64,000 nucleotides of DNA from Chloroflexota bacterium. Its GTDB lineage: Bacteria > Chloroflexota > Anaerolineae > DTLA01. Position 1 is the first letter of the stretch; every line of letters begins with the position of its first letter. The notes beneath the pieces are model-generated. The model made no database searches. It was given only the letters and a program-made list of their open reading frames with translations, and was not told the origin of the DNA. Position numbers and translations under genes: made by a program. Below are positions 58,923-64,000 of this stretch, piece by piece. The stretch is from NCBI GenBank assembly GCA_014874485.1, contig JADBJK010000036.1, positions 1-64,000 of the forward strand, in the 5' to 3' direction.

Positions 58923-59951
58923 CTACGGCACGATCACCGTCCGCGTGTCGCCCTTGAAGCGCTCCAGGTTGTCCATCACCTGATTGATGGCGTCCGCGTC
59001 CAGCGGGACGGTGCGCGTAACCACGTGGGACAGGTCCAGGATTCCCCGCCGCGCCAACTCTATCAGCGTCGGCAGTTCCGACATCAGGTGATCGTCCGAG
59101 CCGATGATCTCTGCCTCGCGCCCGATGAGGTCAAAGTACGAGTCCACCTCAATGGGCTTGCGCGTGATGCCCACCAGCACGGCCCGCCCGAAGATCGCCA
59201 GCGACTTCACCGCCTGCTCCATGGTCTGCGGCAGGCCGATGACCTCCAGGGCTACATCCACGCCGCGCCCGCCGGTCAGCCGCCGAATCTCGGCCACGGG
59301 ATCGCCCTTGCTGGCATCCACCGGAATCGCGCCGAACCGCTCGGCCAGACGCAACTTGTCGGCGTTGATGTCCACCGCGTACACGTCCAGCGCGCCGAAG
59401 GCCCGCGCGATCTGGATGGCCGACATGCCCAGCCCGCCCGCGCCGAACACCGCCACCGTCTCCCCTGGCTGGAGCCGCGACTTGCGCAGCGCGTGGAACG
59501 ACGTGGCCGACGAGCACATGAGCACGGCCCCGTGCTCAAACGGGACATCCTCGGGCAGGTGCACCACGCTGCGCGCGGGGACGGCGATGTACTCGGCGTA
59601 TCCGCCGTCGCGGTGCTTGCCGATCATCTTGCCCTGCACGCAGAACTGCTCGTTCCCGCGGCTGCAGTACGCGCACTCGCCGCAGGTTACCATATAGTGG
59701 ATGCAGACTCGGTCGCCCACTCTGAAGTTGGAGACCCCAGCGCCGACCCGCTCCACAACGCCCGCGACCTCGTGTCCGGGCGTTACCGGCAGGTGGGTTA
59801 CGGGCGACGTGCCGGCGCGGTAGTGCACGTCCGAATGGCAGATGCCCGCCGCCTTGACCCGCACGAGCACGTCCCTGTCGCCGATGGCGGGAATGGGGAT
59901 TTCCTGCGACTGAAGGGGCTTGCCGATTTCAACCAAACGCACTGCTTTCAT
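58923..59951 (-). CDS. Zinc-dependent alcohol dehydrogenase (MDR family)
   Basis: A 342-residue medium-chain dehydrogenase oxidising an alcohol or polyol with NAD(P). Catalytic zinc ligands lie in GICHSDVHYR (Cys about 37) and TPGHEVAGVVERVG (His about 59); the structural zinc loop is CGECAYCSRGNEQFC (about 90-104); the nucleotide site is VAVFGAGGLGMSAIQIA. The substrate is uncertain. GGGAGGA precedes the ATG, and a TTGACA-N17-CATACT promoter lies between it and a mobile element. Confidence 0.92.
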   Translation of the reverse strand: MKAVRLVEIGKPLQSQEIPIPAIGDRDVLVRVKAAGICHSDVHYRAGTSPVTHLPVTPGHEVAGVVERVGAGVSNFRVGDRVCIHYMVTCGECAYCSRGNEQFCVQGKMIGKHRDGGYAEYIAVPARSVVHLPEDVPFEHGAVLMCSSATSFHALRKSRLQPGETVAVFGAGGLGMSAIQIARAFGALDVYAVDINADKLRLAERFGAIPVDASKGDPVAEIRRLTGGRGVDVALEVIGLPQTMEQAVKSLAIFGRAVLVGITRKPIEVDSYFDLIGREAEIIGSDDHLMSELPTLIELARRGILDLSHVVTRTVPLDADAINQVMDNLERFKGDTRTVIVP

Positions 59952-59984
59952 GACGTTGTCCTCCCTGAAGTAGCGACTATGTGC

Positions 59985-60013
59985 AGTATGGCACAAAGGC
60001 GAGCGCGTGTCAA
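59985..60013 (-). promoter_or_regulatory. Promoter of the alcohol dehydrogenase, TTGACA-N17-CATACT
   Basis: Minus-strand TTGACA (60013-60008), 17-bp spacer, CATACT (59990-59985). It abuts the end of MITE-like copy 3, 17 bp away. Confidence 0.65.
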
Positions 60014-60030
60014 AGCGGCGCGACCGGGCA

Positions 60031-60258
60031 GTCGCATTTCGGTTTGGGAGCAAGCCTGCCGCAATTGCCCCCGGAGCAGAGTCGTGAGCCGCCCCACACC
60101 CAACGGAACCTGCCCTCCCCACCCGACGTACAGCAGCGCTGGGCTTCCTTGACCTCACCTAACCCCTCCCGCACCCTCCCCTTTCCTCTCCGCCGGCGGA
60201 GGGGGAAGGGGAGGGCTGGGGTGGGGATGGGTGAGGTAGCCCCAAAACCGAAATGCAC
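60031..60258. mobile_element. MITE-like element, copy 3 (divergent, shorter)
   Basis: A 228-bp non-coding element bounded by GTCGCATTTCGGTTTGGGAG and CCCCAAAACCGAAATGCAC, inverted relative to copies 1 and 2. The core palindrome (CCTTTCCTCT..) and the TGACCTCACCTAACCCCTCC block are kept; the conserved half is shortened and diverged. It lies between two divergent promoters, 17 and 19 bp from their -35 boxes. Confidence 0.7.
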
Positions 60259-60277
60259 CCCACGGGTACAGTCGGAA

Positions 60278-60305
60278 TTGCGCGTCGCCCAGCCTGTGCT
60301 ATACT
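60278..60305 (+). promoter_or_regulatory. Promoter of the WYL gene, TTGCGC-N16-TATACT
   Basis: TTGCGC at 60278-60283, 16-bp spacer, TATACT at 60300-60305; the leader of about 140 nt holds a paired CACCGCAGAG palindrome. Confidence 0.55.
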
Positions 60306-60333
60306 TTGCTGCAGCACGCCGTCAGGGTATCTA

Positions 60334-60405
60334 TCACCGCGGAGAACGCGGAGAGCGCGGAGATTGATTTTGAATTCTCTGCGTCCTCTGCGTTCTCTGC
60401 GGTGA
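60334..60405. repeat. Paired CACCGCAGAG palindrome
   Basis: TCACCGCGGAGAACGCGGAG pairs with CTCTGCGTTCTCTGCGGTGA through about 30 bp of near-complete complementarity around a short AT-rich centre (TTGATTTTGAAT). It would form a very stable hairpin in the leader of the WYL gene. Confidence 0.8.
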
Positions 60406-60452
60406 AGTGAGAATCACCTGGGCCAGGAAGATTCGCAGTGGCGAGGAGGCAC

Positions 60453-61418
60453 ATGGATCGCTCGCTCCGTCTGTTGTACATCCAGCGGCTGTTCTACCAG
60501 AACCCCAGGGGGTACAAAGCCTCGGAACTGGCGCGATTGTGCGGCGTGGACACCCGCACCATCAACCGCGACCTGCAAGACCTACAGGACGAGCCGTTTC
60601 GGTTGCCCCTGGTCGCGGAGCCAGATTGGCGCTGGCGGCTGATGAAAGGCCACCGCTTCACCCTGCCGCCCATTCACTTCTCGCTGCAAGAGGCGGCGGC
60701 CCTGTACCTGGCGGCCCGAATGCTGGACACCGTCAGCGACGAGCCGAACCCGTTCGTCGTGCGGGCGCTGGTGGTACTGGCCGACGCGCTCCCCGCCGAA
60801 GTGGGCCGCGTCATCCACGAGATGGTCGCCGACCGCCTGGACGAGGAACGGTCGCCCTTCGCCCGCGCCTTTGAGGTCGTAACCCTGGGCTGGGCGACGG
60901 GGCGCAAGGTGCGGATGCGCTACCGGTCCCTGCGGAGCGAGGACACCTACGAGACGGTGCTGGAACCGTACCTGGTCGTTCCCTCGTGGCCGGGCCACGC
61001 CATCTACGTCATCGGCTACGCTTCCCACGCGGGCGAGGTGCGCACCTTCAAGATGGAGCGAATCTCGGACGCCGAACTGCTGGAGGAGACCTTCACCGTG
61101 CCGCCGGGATTTGACGGGGCGTCGCTCCTCAGGAGTGCCTGGGGCATCATGTGGGGCGAGGACACCCGCGAGGTCGTCCTGCGGTTCACCCCGGCCGTCG
61201 CGCGGCGGGTCAAAGAGGGCCGCTGGCACGAGACCCAGCAGGTGGAGGACTGCGACGACGGCGGGTGCATCGTGCGGTTCCGTGTGGCCCATCCGGGCGA
61301 GATGAAGTCGTGGATACTGGGCTGGGGGCCGGACTGTGAGGTGCTTGCGCCGGAGTCCTTGCGAGCAGCGATTGCCGAGGCTCATCGGGAAGCCGCGGCG
61401 TTGTACGGAGAAGACTGA
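60453..61418 (+). CDS. WYL-domain transcriptional regulator
   Basis: A 321-residue regulator of the YafY/DeoR-like type: an N-terminal winged helix (LLYIQRLFYQNPRGYKASELARLCGVDTRTINRDLQDL, split here), a WYL domain (about 135-210; VRMRYRSL.., LEPYLVVPSWPGHAIYVIGYASHAGEVRTFKMERI, split) and a C-terminal WCX region (VVLRFTPAVARRVKEGRWHETQQV). WYL domains bind ligands, often nucleic acid or nucleotides, and some control defence genes; no defence genes are adjacent. ATG 60453 has GAGGAGG close upstream. Confidence 0.88.
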   Translation: MDRSLRLLYIQRLFYQNPRGYKASELARLCGVDTRTINRDLQDLQDEPFRLPLVAEPDWRWRLMKGHRFTLPPIHFSLQEAAALYLAARMLDTVSDEPNPFVVRALVVLADALPAEVGRVIHEMVADRLDEERSPFARAFEVVTLGWATGRKVRMRYRSLRSEDTYETVLEPYLVVPSWPGHAIYVIGYASHAGEVRTFKMERISDAELLEETFTVPPGFDGASLLRSAWGIMWGEDTREVVLRFTPAVARRVKEGRWHETQQVEDCDDGGCIVRFRVAHPGEMKSWILGWGPDCEVLAPESLRAAIAEAHREAAALYGED

Positions 61419-61532
61419 CGAGCGACCGCCTCACCCGAAACCTCACGCTTGTCCGGTCTGGATTTCCCGCAGGTGTGATTATCGGAGTGGTGGTGGATCG
61501 TTCGCGCTGCAAACTCACCACGGAGGCACACG

Positions 61533-61958
61533 ATGAATCCACAGTTGCTGGCTCTGTTCACGGCCATCGCCTGGGGCGTGGGCGGCTTCTTTGAGAAGAA
61601 GGGACTCCACCTGGGCAACCTGTCGCCCCAGATGGGCATCACCATCCGCACGGCCGTCGCCCTCATCATCCTCGGCGCGGTCAGTTTTCCGCAGTGGAAG
61701 ACGGTAACGCAGGCCGGGCCAAAGCCGCTCCTGATGATGGTGCTGGGCGGGGGCATCCTGGCCGGCTCCGTGGGGATGCTGTGCTTCTACGCCGCCATCA
61801 AGGGCGCGCCGCTGGGCCGGGTCATGCCCATCGCCTTCACGTCGCCCCTGTTCGGTGCGCTCATGGGCATCCTGTTCGGCGGCGAGCCGCTCACCTGGAA
61901 GACGGCGCTGGGGATGCTGCTTACCATCGGCGGCATCGTAACGCTGACCATCGGCTAG
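61533..61958 (+). CDS. Half-size EamA/DMT-family transporter
   Basis: A 141-residue protein with about five helices, one EamA repeat. Blocks: LFTAIAWGVGGFFEKKGLHLG, GAVSFPQWKTVTQ, GMLCFYAAIKGAPLGRVMPIAFTSPLFGALMGILFGGEPLTWKTALGMLLTIGGI (split here). Full DMT exporters have two such repeats, so it must dimerise or act as a short SMR-like carrier; this single-repeat form is known in many bacteria. Substrate unknown. Confidence 0.88.
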   Translation: MNPQLLALFTAIAWGVGGFFEKKGLHLGNLSPQMGITIRTAVALIILGAVSFPQWKTVTQAGPKPLLMMVLGGGILAGSVGMLCFYAAIKGAPLGRVMPIAFTSPLFGALMGILFGGEPLTWKTALGMLLTIGGIVTLTIG

Positions 61959-61974
61959 CACCCAGCGGCCCTGA

Positions 61975-62208
61975 TTCACCGCAGAGCACGCGGAGAACGC
62001 AGAGTTTCTTCTTGAGTTCTCCGCGCCCTCTGCGTTCTCTGTGGTGATGCCTGCCTCTGGACTCACCGCGGAGTGCACGGCGGATTTGGAACACGAAAGC
62101 CGCGAAAGGACACGAAAGGCGTGAAAACCTTTCGTGCCCTTCGTGGGGTTTCGTGCCCTTCGCGCTCCGACCTCTGCGTGCTCCGCGCCCTCTGCGTCTC
62201 TGCGGTGA
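61975..62208. repeat. Two adjacent CACCGCAGAG-type palindromes
   Basis: The first (61975-62047) is a simple paired palindrome. The second (62063-62208) is a long unit with the same GCGAAAGGACACGAAAGG and TTTCGTGCCC arms as the tandem units at 46.6-47.06 kb. Together they fill the gap before tRNA-Val; no gene is seen. Confidence 0.8.
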
Positions 62209-62249
62209 TATATCTAAGCGCATCCGCGCGCCGCACGAGGGCTGCGTTT

Positions 62250-62278
62250 TTGCGCATTCGCGTGCCCTCGTGTATAAT
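62250..62278 (+). promoter_or_regulatory. Promoter of tRNA-Val, TTGCGC-N17-TATAAT
   Basis: TTGCGC at 62250-62255, 17-bp spacer, TATAAT at 62273-62278; the tRNA begins 11 nt downstream of the -10 box. Confidence 0.7.
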
Positions 62279-62289
62279 CATGCCACAGT

Positions 62290-62366
62290 GGGCGGTTAGC
62301 TCAGTTGGCCAGAGCGCCACGTTGACATCGTGGAGGTCGTAGGTTCGAGCCCTATACCGCCCACCA
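62290..62366 (+). tRNA. tRNA-Val (anticodon GAC)
   Basis: A 77-nt tRNA with encoded CCA: acceptor GGGCGGT/ACCGCCC, D arm GCTC..GAGC, anticodon arm CCACG-TTGACAT-CGTGG with GAC, and T arm GTAGG-TTCGAGC-CCTAT, where the G-T closing pairs are acceptable. The discriminator is A. Confidence 0.95.
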
Positions 62367-62368
62367 CA

Positions 62369-62398
62369 AAGCCCCCGAGGTTCCGGCTTCGGGGGCTT
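62369..62398. terminator. Terminator hairpin between tRNA-Val and the GNAT gene
   Basis: 10-bp stem AAGCCCCCGA / TCGGGGGCTT with a 10-nt loop, ending in a short T-containing tail; it could serve both convergent units. Confidence 0.75.
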
Positions 62399-62403
62399 CG
62401 CGT

Positions 62404-62850
62404 TTACGGAGACCGGCGCACCTCGCGCTGGCACAGGATCGTCGGGTACTCCTGGAATCCGGCCTTCCCGTACAGCGCGCGGGCCGCGGCGTTCTCCGGC
62501 CGCACGAGCAGTCGCACGCCCGCAAGCCCCAGTTCCCGGCTCATCTCCACCGCTCGGCCCAGCAGCGCCGTGGCCACGCCCTTGCGCCGGTGCGCCGGAT
62601 GGACGAACACCTCGTCCACGAACAGGAACCCGCGGCGGGCGTCGGCTTTGGGGATGCGGCACACGTGGGCCACCCCCGCAGGCTCGCCGTCCACGCGGGC
62701 CAGCAGCACCCAGAAGCCATCGCCCGCGAGAAAATCGTCGGCTGCCACGGCCTGCGCCCCCCGCCCGGATTCCGCCGCGTCGGCTGCCCACAGCGCCAGC
62801 AAGTCGTCCCAGTCCGCGGTCGTGGCAAGCCCCACCGTGATCCCATCCAT
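62404..62850 (-). CDS. GNAT-family N-acetyltransferase
   Basis: A 148-residue acetyltransferase. The acetyl-CoA loop is GFLFVDEVFVHPAHRRKGVATALLGRAVEMSRELGLAGVRLLV (split here; R-R-K-G-V-A as the Q/RxxGxG/A motif), followed by NAAARALYGKAGFQEYP. The start at 62850 fits the family and has AGGCGGGG upstream. The acceptor substrate is unknown. Confidence 0.9.
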   Translation of the reverse strand: MDGITVGLATTADWDDLLALWAADAAESGRGAQAVAADDFLAGDGFWVLLARVDGEPAGVAHVCRIPKADARRGFLFVDEVFVHPAHRRKGVATALLGRAVEMSRELGLAGVRLLVRPENAAARALYGKAGFQEYPTILCQREVRRSP

Positions 62851-62930
62851 ACCCCGCCTCCTTGCCCGCAGTATAGCGGATTGCACGCGGATTGGCGACC
62901 TGCGCGTGTTGTCCGTGAGCCAATTTGACA

Positions 62931-62959
62931 TTGCAAAATCGCAGGGCATGCAGTATAAT
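62931..62959 (+). promoter_or_regulatory. Promoter of the terminal secreted-protein gene, TTGCAA-N17-TATAAT
   Basis: TTGCAA at 62931-62936, 17-bp spacer, TATAAT at 62954-62959. A consensus TTGACA sits directly before (62925-62930) but with a 23-bp spacer, too long to be the -35. Confidence 0.65.
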
Positions 62960-63045
62960 GGGCCGCGATACAGACAGGCTCTGCGGCCAGACCGTAGAGA
63001 CGCACTCGGTGCGCGCCAAGCCCGCGCAAGTCATTGAGGAGTCAG

Positions 63046-64000
63046 ATGCCGATGAGACGGTTGCGATTCTCCGCATACCTGGGCCTGTGGGTCATCTTGG
63101 TGCTTGTGCTCTCTGTCTCTCCAGGACTGGCCGGCAGGGCAGCGGTGCCCGTCCGGGCTGCCGCGCAGGACACGGAAACCCCGACGCCGACCGAGACGCC
63201 CACCGACACCCCGACCGATACGCCGGAGCCTACCGCCACGCCCACGGATACCGCTACTCCGGAACCCACGGCCACGCCCACCGAGACGCCGACGGACACC
63301 GTCGCGCCCACCGCCACGCCCACGCGCACGCGGACGCCAACGGCAACGAATACCGTCGCCCCCACCGCCACGCCAACTCGCACGCGAACGCCGTCGCCAT
63401 CGGCCACGGCCACGCCGCTGCGCCTCCCCGACTACGTCATCACGGGCATTCGCACCGACCCGGCCATCCCCTACCTGAACGAGCCGTGCACGGTCATTGT
63501 CAACATCACCAACAAGGGCACTGCCCCGTCCTACACCATCACCTGGGTGGCCTTGTTCAAGAACTCGGAGACAACCCCCTACCAGCAGATGCCCGTGTAT
63601 CCCATCGCGGTCAACGCCACGCAAATCGTGTCGTTCACGTTGACCTTCGCCTCGCCCGACCAGGCGGGCTATCATTACCTGTTCGTCAAGGCCGACTACA
63701 CCAACGCCCTCACCGAATCCAACGAGGACAACAACCGCGACTTCATCTACGTGCGCGTGCTGCCGCCGCCGACGGCCACGCCCACGCCCACCATCACGTT
63801 CACGCCGTCGCGGACGCCCACGCCCACCGACACCGCGACTGTAACACCTACGCGGACGGCCACGAGCACGCGCACGCCCACGGCCACGCCCACCCTGCCG
63901 CCGACGCCCACATCGGGAATCTCGCCGTCGCCCACATTCCAGTTTGAGATTCCGACCGAGACCCCAATGCCCACACCGACGGCCTTTGCCATCGCCACAG
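63046..64000 (+). CDS. Secreted Thr-Pro-rich protein with a CARDB-like domain (cut by window end)
   Basis: An open frame of 318 codons running off the window. Signal peptide about 3-29 ([20 protein letters not shown]); Thr-Pro-rich linker (about 40-122, TPTxTPTDTPT type); a CARDB-like beta domain (about 126-240: [34 protein letters not shown], split, and [13 protein letters not shown]); then a second Thr-Pro-rich linker reaching the end. GAGGAG precedes ATG 63046; an alternative ATG lies at 63052. Similar in design to the protein at 31232-32908. A C-terminal domain or LPVV tail would lie beyond the window. Confidence 0.8.
   Translation, partial: MPMRRLRFSAYLGLWVILVLVLSVSPGLAGRAAVPVRAAAQDTETPTPTETPTDTPTDTPEPTATPTDTATPEPTATPTETPTDTVAPTATPTRTRTPTATNTVAPTATPTRTRTPSPSATATPLRLPDYVITGIRTDPAIPYLNEPCTVIVNITNKGTAPSYTITWVALFKNSETTPYQQMPVYPIAVNATQIVSFTLTFASPDQAGYHYLFVKADYTNALTESNEDNNRDFIYVRVLPPPTATPTPTITFTPSRTPTPTDTATVTPTRTATSTRTPTATPTLPPTPTSGISPSPTFQFEIPTETPMPTPTAFAIAT

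Noticed and set aside
60453-61418. WYL regulator as a marker of an adjacent defence island
   Set aside because: The neighbours are an alcohol dehydrogenase, a small transporter and a tRNA; no defence gene is recognisable.
62925-62930. Consensus TTGACA as the -35 box of the last gene
   Set aside because: Its spacing to TATAAT is 23 bp; the adjacent TTGCAA at 17 bp is the better match.

Overview
The window is 64 kb of very GC-rich bacterial chromosome with a strong third-position GC bias, densely packed genes on both strands, AGGAGG-type ribosome binding sites and classical TTGACA/TATAAT promoters. Several traits point to a Chloroflexota (Anaerolineae-like) genome, probably environmental: secreted proteins with Thr-Pro-rich linkers, short C-terminal 'LPVV' tails on secreted proteins, a DUF4870 protein, a TIGR03960/TIGR03936 pair, and many families of dispersed intergenic repeats. 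No rRNA gene or taxonomic marker alignment is available here, so this assignment is inference.

Layout: 0-4 kb holds a BaiN-type flavoprotein, about 1.1 kb of higher-order intergenic repeats, a small transaldolase and a DUF4416 protein. 4-11 kb holds a FecR-like anchored protein, acylphosphatase, a Cys-rich orphan, an asparagine-synthetase-like protein, radC and pyruvate kinase (radC and pyk diverge from back-to-back promoters). 11-15 kb is a toxin-antitoxin island (MntA/HepT, AbrB/PIN, MazEF) ending in a gene broken by an in-frame stop. 15-27 kb holds mnmG, a CDF cation exporter, tRNA-Leu, a GT-C type membrane protein, pyrimidine-nucleoside phosphorylase, methylglyoxal synthase, a NatAB-like ABC exporter and a 7TM-PAS sensor. 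27-33 kb is a cluster of secreted surface proteins (GVYG-repeat and DNRLRE-like proteins, small LPVV-tailed proteins), then cspA and an AlaX editing protein.

34-37 kb has a Phd/PIN toxin-antitoxin pair and a CrtI-like flavoprotein. 37-42 kb is one leftward cluster, minC-minD-minE-rodA-TIGR03960-TIGR03936 (division-site placement and wall elongation). 42-44 kb pairs a Kef-type antiporter with a PII-like protein. 44-49.5 kb holds two secreted proteins and a nicotinamidase/nicotinate phosphoribosyltransferase NAD-salvage pair. 50-58 kb holds homoserine dehydrogenase with two accessory genes, a GT4 glycosyltransferase, VanZ, scpA, DUF4870, aspS and an orphan hypC. 58-64 kb holds a RelE-type toxin-antitoxin pair, a zinc alcohol dehydrogenase, a WYL regulator, a half-size EamA transporter, tRNA-Val, a GNAT acetyltransferase and a secreted Thr-Pro/CARDB protein cut by the window end.

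Most of the unusual signal is between genes: a MITE-like element (three full copies and one fragment) whose ends stop 11-19 bp before sigma-70-type promoters; an (AAB)n repeat array; a CACCGCAGAG palindromic family; heptamer repeats; a hairpin element inserted in frame into a glycosyltransferase gene; and four promoters whose -10 box sits 5-8 nt from the start codon, implying leaderless mRNAs. I see no CRISPR array, prophage, transposase or rRNA.
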